NCBI GenBank assembly: GCA_000531095.1 | Contig: HG799462.1 | Location: 1,039,932 to 1,103,931 of the forward strand | From: Gemmata massiliana | Lineage (GTDB): Bacteria; Planctomycetota; Planctomycetia; Gemmatales; Gemmataceae | Reading direction: 5' to 3' | Length of the DNA stretch: 64,000 bases | Shown: positions 26,543 to 36,374 of the stretch, piece by piece | Layout of the letters: each line of letters starts with the position of its first letter | Numbering within the stretch: position 1 is the first letter of the stretch | Notes under the pieces: model-generated | What the model was told of the DNA's origin: nothing | Databases searched by the model: none | Seen by the model: the letters and a program-made list of their open reading frames with translations, nothing else | Program-made: the position numbers and the translations under genes

Positions 26543-27502
26543 ATGCCCGCGGTTCGCAAGGTGCTCTGGATCGTTCCCGTTGCGCTGTCGTTCGGCCTCA
26601 CTGCGCCACCGATCGTGGGCGGGCCGCAACCCACACAAACGTCCGAGGCGAGCAAGCCGCGCGCGACCGCCGACGTCGAGGTCAAGTACATCGACGACAG
26701 CACTATGAAGCTCAAGCTGCTCGACGAGAAGCTCGAACTGGTGACCAAGCACGGCACTCTGCGGATCGCCGTGGCCGACGTCCGGCGCATCGAGTTCGCG
26801 ACCCGGCTCCCGGCGGTCACCACGGAGAAGGCCGCTACCGCGATCTCCAAACTCAATCACTCGGATTTCAAGGTGCGCGAGGCCGCGACCGAGGAACTCA
26901 AGGCGCTCAAGGATCGCGCGTACCCGAGCCTTCTGAAGTCTCTCAAACACGAAGACCCCGAGATCGCGCGCCGGACCGAAGAGGTCGTGACGTTCATCCG
27001 CAGAAACGTGCCAGCGGCGAACCTGGAGCAGCGCGATCAGGACATCATCCACACCGAGGACTCCAAGATCGCCGGGAAGCTGACGGCCGAGTCGCTCCGC
27101 GTGGGCACGTTCCAGTTCGGTGAGCAGACCCTGAAGTTGACCGACGTGCGCCTGATCCGCACCGGCCCGGAGCCGACCGAACAATTGGTCAACGCGCAGC
27201 CCGCGCCGCCCAGCCTGTTCAACTACGCGAACCAGTTCGGCAAGGAGTTTGTGTTCCGTATCACCGGCGCCCAAGCTCAGGTGCAGAATGGGGCGATTTG
27301 GGGTAGCGGCATCTACACGCTCGATTCGAGTTTGCAGATGGCAGTGGTCCACGCGGGGTTCGCGAAGCCGGGTGAAACCGTCGTCGTGAAGGTGCGCATT
27401 CTTCCGCCGCCCCCGCAGTTCGCCGGTACGACTCAGAACGGTATCACATCGGCCCCGTTCGGCCCGTTCCCGGCGGGCGCGTTCGAGTTCCTCCCGAGGT
27501 GA
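26543..27502 (+). CDS. Exported protein with HEAT-like part and LCCL-like domain
   Basis: This 319-residue protein starts with a signal peptide (MPAVRKVLWIVPVALSFGLTAPPIVG). Residues 100-160 are helical, HEAT-like (HSDFKVREAATEELKALKDRAYPSLLKSLKHEDPEIARRTEEV). The C-terminal part matches the LCCL domain: a segment with AIWGSGIYTLDSSLQMAVVHAG, followed by the TTQNGITSAPFGPFPAGAF stretch, corresponding to VWGTxxYTxxSxxCxAAVHAG ... NGIxSxxWG...SF. The cysteines of animal LCCL domains are missing. LCCL domains are best known from eukaryotic secreted proteins; in planctomycetes they are seen in exported proteins of unknown role. Confidence 0.78.
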   Translation: MPAVRKVLWIVPVALSFGLTAPPIVGGPQPTQTSEASKPRATADVEVKYIDDSTMKLKLLDEKLELVTKHGTLRIAVADVRRIEFATRLPAVTTEKAATAISKLNHSDFKVREAATEELKALKDRAYPSLLKSLKHEDPEIARRTEEVVTFIRRNVPAANLEQRDQDIIHTEDSKIAGKLTAESLRVGTFQFGEQTLKLTDVRLIRTGPEPTEQLVNAQPAPPSLFNYANQFGKEFVFRITGAQAQVQNGAIWGSGIYTLDSSLQMAVVHAGFAKPGETVVVKVRILPPPPQFAGTTQNGITSAPFGPFPAGAFEFLPR

Positions 27503-27579
27503 GTCGGGGAAGTGAGATAGTTTCGAGGGGTAACCGCTCGCCGTCATTCGGCGAGCGGGTGAGGCTGTGGACTGGCACA

Positions 27580-28467
27580 CTACGGCAGTTCTGCGATCTC
27601 GCCCTGGGACCGTGTAGCGAGAGCGGGCAACATCCGATCGGCAGAGTACGGTGTGAATCGGACCGACCCGTCGCAAAAGGCGAAGTTGGCCCCGCCGGAG
27701 TGAAAGCTCCAGAAGTGGTGCGCGTCGCAGATGTCATCAACCTTCCCGCTCTGGAACGGGTAGGGACCATCCGGGCACCCCATTGTCGATAGCTCGTGAA
27801 AGTCCTTGTTGCTCCCCACTCCGAGTACCGCCTGCCCCGCTACGGGCGACGCCGACGGCGAATACCACCAACCGAAGAAGTAATCCGGGCTGGGGGGCCG
27901 TTCGCCAACAAGCAGTGTGTTCGATGCCCCGTCCCGGATCTCGTTAATCCGCACCTTTGAGCCTACGTAAAGCACCCCATTGGTGGGGTCGGTGCCGGCC
28001 CCGGCCACACCAAGGTAGTCGGTGAGGGCTACGAGCAGCCCGAAGCGGGTCCGGTGCGCCTCTGTCGTTCGGCTGTCGGCCGGACACATATACGTGCGAA
28101 CCGGTGTGCGCAACCCCGCGTGCGGCGGAGCGAGCTGGGTAATTGGCATACTCGCGCAGTCGGAAAGCGTTTGCTGCCAGACTGAATCCTGCTCAATGTA
28201 GGGCAGCAAGTGAGTGAGCCAGCTCAGCGTGGTGAGCGGCGAACTCTTGGGGGCATGGCCGGGCGGCAGCGCCCGAGTTGTCGCCTCATAGTTGAGCGCC
28301 GCCAGCGAGATTTGTTTCAGGTTGTTCGTGCAACGCACCCGCGCCGCCGCGTCCCGGACCTTCTGCACGGCGGGAAGGAGCAGACCGATCAGCACGGCGA
28401 TAATGGCGATAACAACCAGGAGTTCAATTAGTGTGAACCCCGAGCGCCGGTACGTCGTCTGAAGCAC
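27580..28467 (-). CDS. DUF1559 prepilin-like protein
   Basis: This 295-residue protein has a type IV pilin-like leader ([32 protein letters not shown], cleavage after Gly expected) and a DUF1559 body with [27 protein letters not shown] and FCDGSVRF. I chose the GTG at 28467, since AGGAGG lies 6 bases before it; an ATG-started extension at 28572 would place an unlikely segment before the leader. DUF1559 proteins are a large planctomycete family thought to be pseudopilins. It follows the gene at 28497-29486 by 29 bases, implying a transcriptional unit. Confidence 0.88.
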   Translation of the reverse strand: MLQTTYRRSGFTLIELLVVIAIIAVLIGLLLPAVQKVRDAAARVRCTNNLKQISLAALNYEATTRALPPGHAPKSSPLTTLSWLTHLLPYIEQDSVWQQTLSDCASMPITQLAPPHAGLRTPVRTYMCPADSRTTEAHRTRFGLLVALTDYLGVAGAGTDPTNGVLYVGSKVRINEIRDGASNTLLVGERPPSPDYFFGWWYSPSASPVAGQAVLGVGSNKDFHELSTMGCPDGPYPFQSGKVDDICDAHHFWSFHSGGANFAFCDGSVRFTPYSADRMLPALATRSQGEIAELP

Positions 28468-28496
28468 GGTATCCTCCTGCTCCACGGGAAGGCGAA

Positions 28497-29486
28497 TCAG
28501 CGCCGGGCCAGTCGCCGGAAAACGAGCATCAGGACGAAGCAGACCGCGCCGATCGCTGCCCAAAATTTCCAAGTGTAGTACACAGGAACCGGCAGCGCAT
28601 CGACATCACCCGGCTCCGGAATGCCGTAAGCCGGAAGGAAGAATTGATCGTCCGATACGGCTTCCTCTGGCACATCTGTGAAATCGAACTGATCTCGCTG
28701 CCTCACTTCTCCGGTCTTTATGTCCGTGAAGGTGAACTTGAGAGACTTGCAGCGGAGCGGCTCGGACGGGTCGCTCAGCACACGGGTGCATTGTTCCCGG
28801 TACTGGCCGCCGGTAAAGGTGAGCACTCTGTCGTATCCCACGATCACGTACCCGTGATTCGGGGAAAGCGTCAACGTTCCGCTGTGAGTGACCGGGTGCT
28901 TGTCATTGCCCGTTTTCACGTAGCAAACCACATCGACCAGACCGTCCGGACGAGCTTTGACAGAGTTAACCTGGAACGTTGGGTTGTTGAGGATATCGGT
29001 TAAGAGTTCCGAGATGTTATCCGCCGTGAGCGGGTGAAGGACCGTTCGTCGGCCACCCACCACCTGCCAAAAATCGGTCTCCCGGTTGGAGCGGCTGAAC
29101 TTCGTCAACGTCCAGGGCGATTCTGGTCGGTTCTTTCGGATCGCAAACATGTAGTCGTCGTTCAGAACGGCTTTGTCCTCGGACGTGGTCGGCGCGCCAC
29201 CTTTGCCAGAATCATACTTCTCGATGTGGATCGCGATCTTGTCCCCGGCTCGGGTCACCAGACACACTGAGTTCGTTTTTTCAATTGCCGTTTTACCTTT
29301 GGCTGTTCCGGATACGAATAGTTCCATCCGACAGCGGTAACTCACCGCGGCTTGCTCGGCAGCGGCCCATATTTTCAGCCCGTCGCGAAGGACTTTGACC
29401 GCCTCGTCTGGGGTTTTCGGGATATCGTTGGCCGCGCTTCCCGTTGCGAGTATCGCAGCGACTACGAGCGCGGAGGTTTCTCGCAT
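28497..29486 (-). CDS. Exported protein with C-terminal membrane anchor, partner of a pilin-like gene
   Basis: This protein of about 329 residues starts at 29486 ([19 protein letters not shown]; an ATG three bases earlier would add one Met). It has a signal peptide and one C-terminal transmembrane helix (residues of about 305-323: [21 protein letters not shown]) ending in RRLARR. The central part is beta-rich, rather like a lipoprotein-chaperone (LolA-like) barrel ([38 protein letters not shown]). That is a weak resemblance only. It is upstream of and close to the DUF1559 gene. Confidence 0.72.
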   Translation of the reverse strand: MRETSALVVAAILATGSAANDIPKTPDEAVKVLRDGLKIWAAAEQAAVSYRCRMELFVSGTAKGKTAIEKTNSVCLVTRAGDKIAIHIEKYDSGKGGAPTTSEDKAVLNDDYMFAIRKNRPESPWTLTKFSRSNRETDFWQVVGGRRTVLHPLTADNISELLTDILNNPTFQVNSVKARPDGLVDVVCYVKTGNDKHPVTHSGTLTLSPNHGYVIVGYDRVLTFTGGQYREQCTRVLSDPSEPLRCKSLKFTFTDIKTGEVRQRDQFDFTDVPEEAVSDDQFFLPAYGIPEPGDVDALPVPVYYTWKFWAAIGAVCFVLMLVFRRLARR

Positions 29487-29733
29487 CATCGTTCCCCGGT
29501 TGAGCGGCGAACACTACGAGAGACTTCCGTCGCACGGACAAATCGCACGACGTACTTTCGCCCCGCGAGACGATCGCTACTGCCCATTCTTTAGCACAAT
29601 AACAGCAGAACGTTGCAAGGTATTTGCCAGATTGGGGCCGGGATGTGGAGGCGCGAAGGCGCCACTGAGTGACGTGATGAGGAAATCGTCCTCAAAGACG
29701 CAGTGAAACTGAAAAAATCGAACGGGTCACTGG

Positions 29734-30792
29734 TCACTGACGGAGCGCGTCGGCGACTTCGCGCGCGAACCGGGCCGTGAACTTGTCCGCGCCGCGCTTC
29801 AGGACGTGGTGGGAATCGTAAAAGTCTTCTTCGTCGAGCCACAGCCGCGCGTCAATGACAGGCGCGCCGTATTCGCGTGCGACGTCGGCGATGTATGCGT
29901 CGAACCGGGCCAGGCCGTCGGGGTTGTACCAACTCCGGAACGTCGGGCCTTCTGGCGCACGCAACAGCACGACGCGGGCACCGTGCTCGGTGATTTCGCG
30001 GATCGTGTCGCGAAACGCTCGGTCCGCTCCCGGGCGCACGACCATGCTCTGCACGAAGGGGCCGTTCCGTTCGAGCGCGAGTGCGGTGCGCTTCGCGCGC
30101 TCGGCCGGGGTGACGTCGGTTTCGATGATCTGGTGCCCGCCGCGCGGGTCGTGGATCTCGTACCCGGTGAACGGGTCCAGAACCCGCGCGAGGTCGGATG
30201 CGCGGGTGAGTCGGTGGCGCAGGAAGTAGTAGTCGAAGTCGAACGGCTTGTCCGCGTACCGGCGCGCCAGCGGCAGATCCGCGACCGCGAAGTGCCCGGA
30301 CACGAACCGGCTGTTCTCTTTGACGAAGTACGACGGCATGATTTCGAGCGCAACGACATCGGGCCGCACGCCGTCGCGCAGAAGTCGGTGCAGGATCACG
30401 CGGTTCAGCGTCGGCCCCGCGCCCACGTGCGCGCCGTTCACCCAATAAGTGCCGGTCGGTTCGGTCAACTGCTCGGGGCGGAACGCCCACACCGTGCGCG
30501 AACTCCCCAAAAGAACACCGAGCGGCCGGTCCGGGTGCTCGACCGCGGCGCTACGCATGAGCCGCAGCCGGGCGTGGTAGTCGGTATCGGTGATCTCGGG
30601 AACGACGGTTTCGGCGAGCGCCCAAACACCCAACAACGTCAGTACGAATGCGGGCGGGAACAGGGCCACCGCGTGCCGAGACAAAGTCCGGGCGCGCGAC
30701 GAATTCGGTGCGACAGCGCGAGCTTCTTGGGTCTGGCGCTGGAGTGGAATCTGAGACTCGTGCGACAAGAAGAAATACATGTTTCGGTACAC
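29734..30792 (-). CDS. SGNH/GDSL-like hydrolase superfamily protein, membrane-associated
   Basis: This protein of about 352 residues has a transmembrane segment at roughly residues 43-63 (LFPPAFVLTLLGVWALAETV). It then shows GSSRTVWAFRPEQL, in the place of the GxSR/GDSL nucleophile block, and the C-terminal DSHHVLKRGADKFT, which could supply the Asp-His pair. This resembles DUF1574/AlgX-like proteins that act on sugar acyl groups. The start is uncertain: 30792 and 30780 both carry ATG codons. Confidence 0.72.
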   Translation of the reverse strand: MYRNMYFFLSHESQIPLQRQTQEARAVAPNSSRARTLSRHAVALFPPAFVLTLLGVWALAETVVPEITDTDYHARLRLMRSAAVEHPDRPLGVLLGSSRTVWAFRPEQLTEPTGTYWVNGAHVGAGPTLNRVILHRLLRDGVRPDVVALEIMPSYFVKENSRFVSGHFAVADLPLARRYADKPFDFDYYFLRHRLTRASDLARVLDPFTGYEIHDPRGGHQIIETDVTPAERAKRTALALERNGPFVQSMVVRPGADRAFRDTIREITEHGARVVLLRAPEGPTFRSWYNPDGLARFDAYIADVAREYGAPVIDARLWLDEEDFYDSHHVLKRGADKFTARFAREVADALRQ

Positions 30793-30904
30793 CGGACCGC
30801 TGTTTCGTTGGGTATCGCCGTCGCGATCTTACCGCGAGGCGAGCGCCGGTCCGAACAGCGCCCGGCGGAGTGTATCACCGAGTGGCTCCGGGCATCAACA
30901 GCGG

Positions 30905-32578
30905 TTACGAGCCGGTCGGGGTCGCGTCCGGTTCCTTGTCGCGGAAGACCGGCAACTCGCGCACCGTTTCCTTCGCGGTGGCGTCCATTTCCGCCTCCGG
31001 TTCCGGGAGCAGTACCGGGGCTGCCCGGCGCCGGCCCAGCCACGCCGCGATGCGTTTCCCGCGAGCGAGCATGTCGTCCCAGATCGAGTACGCGACCGGC
31101 GTGACTAGCAGCGAGAGCAACAGCGAGAGCAACTGGCCGCCGAGGATGACCTTCGCCATACTCGCCCGCGCGCCCGCACCGGGGCCGCTCCCGGTCGCGA
31201 TCGGGATCATCGCGGCCACGAGCATCACCGTCGTCATCAGGATCGGTCGGAACCGGGCCTCGTTCGCTTTGAGAATGGCCTCATTACGGGGCAGCCCCTT
31301 CGCAATCAGCACGTTCGTGTAGTCCACCTGCAAGATCCCGTTCTTCTTCACGATGCCGAACAGCATGAACAGCCCGATCATCGCGTACACGTCGAGCGGG
31401 GTGCGGAGCAGCATGAGCGAGATCAGCGCGAACGGCAGCGTGAGTGGCACTGCCATAAGGATCGTAATGGGGTGGATGACACTCTCGAACTGTGCCGCGA
31501 GGATCATGTACATGAAGACGAACGCGAGCATGAACGCGAGCAGGAAGTTCGAGTTCGAGTCGGCCATGAGCTTCGCTTCGCCGAGGAACTCGTACCGGTA
31601 CTCGGGCGGCATGTCGAGTTCCTGCACGTAGGCCTGCACCTCCGGGAGCGCGTCGCCGAGGGCCACGCCCGGCGCGAAGTTGCACTGCACCCCGATCTGG
31701 CGCTGCCGGTTGTAGCGCTCGATGGTCGCCGGGCCTTTCTCGTCGGCCAGCTTCGCGAACGTGCGCAGTTCGATCAGTTCGCCCTTCGTGTCGGGTACCA
31801 TGAGGGCGTCGATCGCCGTGGACCGGTCGCGGCTCGGCAGTGCGGCGCGGAGCCACACGTCGTACTGGTCCGCACCCTCCTTGTACTTCGTCACTGGCTC
31901 ACCACCGACCAGCAGCCCCAGCGCGGTCGCGACCCCCTGCACGTTCACGCGCTGGTCGGCGGCGCGCTGGCGGTCGATGCGCACCTGGAGCTCGGGGTTA
32001 CGACCCGCGGCGTTCGTGTCCACGTCCGTGAACTTCGGGTTCGTTTTCATCTTCTTCATGATCTGCGCCGCGAATTCGTCGAGTTTCGCACCGTCCGGAC
32101 CGCGGATGCTCAGGTCGAGCTGCGCGTTCTTGAACGCACTGGAACTGATGAGTTTCACGTCTTGAACCGACGTGCGCAGGTCCGGGTAGTCTGCCATCAG
32201 CACGCGGGCGTCGGCCATCGCGTCGCGCTGGCCGAACTCGCGCTCGCGCAGGTCGGTCATGCGGCAGTAGATGTTCACCTGGGTCACGTCGCCCTGACCC
32301 TTCGGGGCGCGGCCGTCGGTCGGGCCGATCACGGTGAACACGTTCGTCACCCCGCGCACGGTCTTCAGCCGGGACTCGACCTCGGCGAGCTGCGTTTCGG
32401 CCGATTTGAGGGTCGTTCCTTCCTTCAGGATGATGGAGACCTCGAACTCGCTCTGGTCGTCCTTCGGGACGAAGTCCGTGCCCACGATCATGAATAATAC
32501 CGGGGTGCTGAGGAACGTGACGATCGTGGCGAGCACGACCACCCACCGGTGTCGCAGCGACCATGCGAGGATGCCCAC
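30905..32578 (-). pseudogene. RND efflux permease, C-terminal half (split gene)
   Basis: This 557-residue frame is the second half of an AcrB/HAE1-type transporter: it opens at the first helix of the second half (ILAWSLRHRWVVVLATIVTF), followed by the large periplasmic loop, then AFMLAFVFMYMILAAQFES and GIVKKNGILQVDY (charge of the proton path), and LVTPVAYSIW at the end. A GTG at 32578 is the annotated start, but coding similarity extends upstream in the same frame as TRAYVG, and no separate start is expected in an intact gene. It follows the N-terminal half through a palindromic repeat. If the break is real, it is either a pseudogene or a two-polypeptide transporter. Confidence 0.8.
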
Positions 32579-32615
32579 ATAAGCCCGCGTGAGTAGCCCG
32601 GACGAGTGGGGGTGT

Positions 32616-34166
32616 TCAGAACCACCGCCCGTCCCTCTTCCCTGAAAGGAAGGTTGGGGAGGGGTTCTTTAAAGGCTTCAGTACCCACGCGCAGAGCATC
32701 GGCGTGAGGGTGAAGCTGACGGCCATGCTCATCAGGATCGCGAACGCGACCACGAACCCGAAACTGTTGAAGAACCGCCCGACCTGTCCGGACATGAACG
32801 CGATCGGCGCGAAGATCACCACCAGCGAGAGCGTCGTCGCGATCACCGCGAGCGAGATTTCTTTGGTAGCTAGGCTCGCGGCCTCCCAACCGCTCGATCC
32901 TTCTTCTTCCATGTGCCGGAACACGTTCTCCAGCACCACCACCGCGTCGTCGATCACGATCCCGACCGCGAGGATGAGACCCAGAAGGGTCATGTTGTTG
33001 AGGCTGAAGCCCATCACGTCCATGAACGCGAACGTACCGACGATACTGGTCGGCACCGCGGTCGCGGCGATGAGCGTCGCGCGCCAGTCGCGCAGGAAGA
33101 TGAAGATGGTGCCGACCACAAGGAACGCCGCGAGCACGAGGTGAAATTTCACCTCCTCGATCGACCCCTTAATGAACTTCGACTGGTCGCGGATGATCTC
33201 GGTTTTGATGTCGGCCGGGAGCGTCGGTTGGATCTTCGCGAGTCGCGCTTTGACCGCGTCGGCCACGGCCACCGTGTTCCCGCCGGACTGTTTCTGAATG
33301 ATGAGGCTGACCGCAACGTTACCGTCCAGTCGCGACTTCCCGCGCGGCTCTTCCACGCTGTCGGTGACCGTGGCCACGTCCTTCACGCGGATCGAGTATT
33401 TCAGCCCGTCGGTCCCGGTGCGCGTTTCGATGATGACGTCTTCAAAGTCGGCGGGCTTCTGGATACGCCCGACGGTGCGCAGCCCGAACTCGGTTAGCCC
33501 ACTGTCGACCTTACCCCCGGGCAGTTCCAGGTTCTGTGCCGCGAGTGCCTTCCGCACGTCTTCGGCCGAGAGCTTGTGAGCGCGGAGCCGGTCCGGTTTG
33601 AGCACGACGTTCACCGCGCGCTGTTCGCCGCCCACGAGCACCACCGCGCCGACGCCGGTCACCGCTTCCAGGTCTTCTTTGATCTGCTTCTTGGCGATCT
33701 CAGTGACCTCGCGCAGTTTGCGCCCGGACCCACCGGAGACCACCACTGTGACCACCGGGGCCGCGTCGAGGTTGAACTTCTCGACTACGGGTGGGTCGGT
33801 GCCGAAGGGCAGCCGGGGCAAGAGCGTCGATACCTTGTCGCGCACGTCCTGCGCGGCGATGTCGCCGTTCCGCTCCAGCTTGAACCCGATCACGACGCTG
33901 GACACACCCTCGCGCGTGGTGCTGCGCAGTTCATCGATGCCGGAAACGGTGTTTACCGCCTCCTCGACCTGGCGCGTCACGCTCGATTCCATTTCCTCGA
34001 CGCCCGCGCCGCGCAGCGTGGTCGTCACCACGACCACGGGCACGTCCACGTTCGGGAACAGTTCGACGCCGAGCCGGGTGTACGACGCCAGACCGAGCAC
34101 CACCGGCCCGAGAACGAGCATGGTGGTGAACACCGGTCGGCGGATGCAGATGTCCCAGATGGTCAT
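32616..34166 (-). pseudogene. RND efflux permease, N-terminal half (split gene)
   Basis: This 516-residue frame starts at 34166 (MTIWDICIRRPVFTTMLVLGP, the usual HAE1-type start) and covers the first half of an RND pump: TRLGVELFPNVDVPVVVV, the periplasmic porter region, then TM2-TM6 with GIVIDDAVVVLENVFRHME (the paired Asp of the proton relay). It ends SFTLTPMLCAWVLKPL followed by NPSPTFLSGKRDGRWF, which is repeat sequence and ends at a stop. The other half is at 30905-32578. The natural protein is about 1,000-1,050 residues, so the combined halves have the expected length. Confidence 0.85.
32621..32674. repeat. Palindromic repeat splitting the RND gene
   Basis: gtccctcttccctgaaaggaagg followed by a G-rich part and ttctttaaag. 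It resembles the cccttccctgaaaaggaagggg copies at 19736 and 19845, with one A fewer and other differences. It lies exactly at the boundary between the two halves of the pump. Confidence 0.8.
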
Positions 34167-34196
34167 TGCAGATGTCTCATAAGAAGACACGGAATG

Positions 34197-34305
34197 GCCA
34201 CAAAAAAGCACAAAGGGCACAAAAGCAAACAAAAGAGAACAAGTACGTTCCGAAATTGTTCCGTTGGTTCTGTCTTCGTTTGCGCTCTTTGTGCTTTTTT
34301 GTGGC
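34197..34305. repeat. 109-bp palindromic MITE-like element
   Basis: Arms 34197-34230 and 34278-34305 are imperfect reverse complements sharing gccacaaaaaagcacaaag and gcaaac. The element is AT-rich compared with its surroundings and lies between the adaptor and pump genes. It reads like a small inverted-repeat transposable element, with no ORF. Confidence 0.75.
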
Positions 34306-34322
34306 TAATCAGTCTCCCGAAC

Positions 34323-35486
34323 TTAGCGAATGCGAATAGGTGTCCCGTCTACCAACTGCGACTGCCCGGTAACAACGACCTTGGCCCCCGCGGGCAGGCC
34401 GGTGACTTCGAGCCAGTCCTTGTCCCGCACGCCGAGGCCGACTTCGACGACTTTCGCCTTGTTGCCGTCCACGACGAACACTTTGTTGACCCCGGCGAAC
34501 TGCACGAGTGCTTCCGGCGGGATGGTCACAACGGTGTCGGACCGGACCACGATCTCGCCCGTCGCGAACCCACCGGCCTTCAACCGGCCGTCGCCGTTGC
34601 GCACGCCGATCACTACTCCGAACGTGCGGTTGCTCGTGTCCGTCGTCGGGCTGATGCGCGCCACGAACCCGGCGAAAGTCTGGTTCGGGTATGCCTCGAC
34701 CTTCAGTTCCACGTTCTGGCCGACAATGACTTCGGGCGCGTGCTTTTCGGGGATCGTGACGCCGAACTTTAGCGCGTGGTCGATCACGAGCCGGTAGCAA
34801 CTCGTCGCGGGCATCGACTCGACCGGCGAGCCGATCGACACCATCTTCTGCGCGATCGCGTACTTGAGCGGCGTGGTGGTCGGTCCGAGTTCCTTGAGCC
34901 ACGCGGACCACTCGGGCGGGTTCGGGGCATTCAACTTGGTGTCGTTGAGCTTGCGCTCCGCGTCGTCCAGCGCGGCCTTCAGGCGCCGGGCGTTCGCGAG
35001 CGTGACGCGGGCATCCGTCTCGGCGACCTGCACGCGGGTCTTCGCGACCGTGAGCCGGTTGCTCGCGGAATCCAGGATCTGCCGCGACCCGACGCCACTC
35101 GCCATCTCCCGCTCGGCGCGCTTCAGCTCGGACTCGGCGAGTTCCGCGTTGGCCTTGGCTTCGGCTACCGCGTCCACGCGCGGGAGCCACTGCTCAAACG
35201 CGGCGTCGGTCGCGGGGAGCGTCGTCAGTTTTAGTTTGCGGAGTTCGGCCTCGAACGCGGGCCGGGCCTGATCGACCGCGAGCCGGTATTCCGTGTCGTC
35301 GAGTTCGAGCAGCGGTTCGCCCGGCCCCACGCGGTCGCCCACGTCCTTGAACGCTCGGATCACGCGCCCGCCCACCTTTGGCGAGAGCGTCACGTCCTCG
35401 TAGGGGTACAGCGTGCCGACGACTGACACCGTTCGGCGCAGCGACATCGGCTTCGCGTCCGCTACAGTGACCGGCACGGTCTTCAC
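34323..35486 (-). CDS. RND efflux periplasmic adaptor (HlyD/MFP), start codon missing or displaced
   Basis: This protein has adaptor features: SVVGTLYPYEDVTLSPKVGGRVIRAF (lipoyl half-motif), then a coiled-coil hairpin (RVDAVAEAKANAELAESELKRAEREMASG), second lipoyl half and beta-barrel (VNKVFVVDGNKAKVVEVGLG). The annotated start is the GTG at 35486. Upstream in the same frame, 35487-35557 encodes LLFLLLLALPACAPKPG, a clear lipoprotein signal with Cys at 35523-35525. No ATG, GTG or TTG lies in this frame between there and a stop inside the repeat. So the original start seems to have been removed by the repeat at 35564. The pump gene is downstream. Confidence 0.85.
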   Translation of the reverse strand: MKTVPVTVADAKPMSLRRTVSVVGTLYPYEDVTLSPKVGGRVIRAFKDVGDRVGPGEPLLELDDTEYRLAVDQARPAFEAELRKLKLTTLPATDAAFEQWLPRVDAVAEAKANAELAESELKRAEREMASGVGSRQILDSASNRLTVAKTRVQVAETDARVTLANARRLKAALDDAERKLNDTKLNAPNPPEWSAWLKELGPTTTPLKYAIAQKMVSIGSPVESMPATSCYRLVIDHALKFGVTIPEKHAPEVIVGQNVELKVEAYPNQTFAGFVARISPTTDTSNRTFGVVIGVRNGDGRLKAGGFATGEIVVRSDTVVTIPPEALVQFAGVNKVFVVDGNKAKVVEVGLGVRDKDWLEVTGLPAGAKVVVTGQSQLVDGTPIRIR

Positions 35487-35563
35487 TTCCGCGTCGGCCG
35501 TGGACGTGCCGGGCTTGGGAGCGCACGCCGGGAGCGCGAGAAGGAGCAGGAAGAGAAGGGGAG

Positions 35564-35712
35564 AACCTAACCCCCTAACCCCCTTCCCTAAGAAGGAACC
35601 CGCAACAGAACCTGATCGAGGATTTAAAGCCCCTCTCCGTTTAGGGAAGGCGTTTGGGAGGGGTTGTTTTCTCCCCCCTTCCCTTCAGGGAGGGGGGACG
35701 GGGGGTAGGTTC
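35564..35712. repeat. Palindromic repeat between TetR and adaptor genes
   Basis: Three units in a row: aacctaaccccctaaccccc...aagaagg, then ctctccgtttagggaagg, then cccccttcccttcagggagg near 35682-35702. The first unit is read in frame with the adaptor signal peptide as FLGKGVRGLGSP, close to SFLGKGVGGLG in the helicase. Confidence 0.85.
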
Positions 35713-35720
35713 TTCGCGCC

Positions 35721-36374
35721 TCATTGCCTGTCCTCTTTCGCGCCCTTGTCCGACAAAAGGAGTCCGTTCAGAACGACGTCGAGCACGTCCTCGGCCTGCG
35801 CGACCGGGTCGCTGGGCCGGTTCGCCAACAGGTTCGTCAGAATGGTGCCGTACAGCAGGTCACCGATGACCGCGAAGAACCGCTCCTGCGGCACGGGGCG
35901 GATCACCCCGGATTCGACCAAACGGTTGAAGAATCGCTCGTGCTTGCACTCGATCTCGTCGTCTTTGGTGACGAAGTAGAGCGGGCGGTGGTGGTGCGGG
36001 AACGCGGCTCGCTCTTGGATAAAAAGCTCCGCCATTTCCGGCCGCCGGTGGAAGAACCCCAAATAGGTCCGCACCGCGGCGCGAATCAGTTCGACCCCGT
36101 CGTGCGGTTGCATCAGCACCGCGTCCATTTCCGCTTCGAGTTCCTTCAGCCCGCGCTCGACGGCGTTCAGGAACAGTTGTTCCTTCGTGGGGAAGTAGCG
36201 GTAAACGGTGCCGTTGCCGACGCCGACGTGGTTCGCGATCGTCTGCACTTGAGTGTTCGCGAATCCGTAAGTCGCGAACACGCGCGCAGCGGTATCGAGA
36301 ATTTGAGCTTTTCGGCGCGTTTCGAGATCGGGGTCTTTTGGGCGCCCCGGTCTCCGGTTCTCAGTGGCACTCAT
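35721..36374 (-). CDS. TetR family transcriptional regulator
   Basis: This 217-residue regulator has an N-terminal helix-turn-helix (residues of about 20-65: RRKAQILDTAARVFATYGFANTQVQTIANHVGVGNGTVYRYFPTKEQLF) and a helical ligand-binding C-terminal domain (TILTNLLANRPSDPVAQAEDVLDVVLNGLL at the end). It precedes the adaptor and pump genes in the same direction, as TetR regulators of RND pumps often do. A palindrome 31 bases upstream of its start (36405-36418) is a candidate operator. Confidence 0.92.
   Translation of the reverse strand: MSATENRRPGRPKDPDLETRRKAQILDTAARVFATYGFANTQVQTIANHVGVGNGTVYRYFPTKEQLFLNAVERGLKELEAEMDAVLMQPHDGVELIRAAVRTYLGFFHRRPEMAELFIQERAAFPHHHRPLYFVTKDDEIECKHERFFNRLVESGVIRPVPQERFFAVIGDLLYGTILTNLLANRPSDPVAQAEDVLDVVLNGLLLSDKGAKEDRQ

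Noticed and set aside
27580..28572. Use of the ATG at 28572 as the start of the pilin-like gene
   Set aside because: It would place 35 unlikely residues before the prepilin leader; the GTG at 28467 has an AGGAGG site just upstream.
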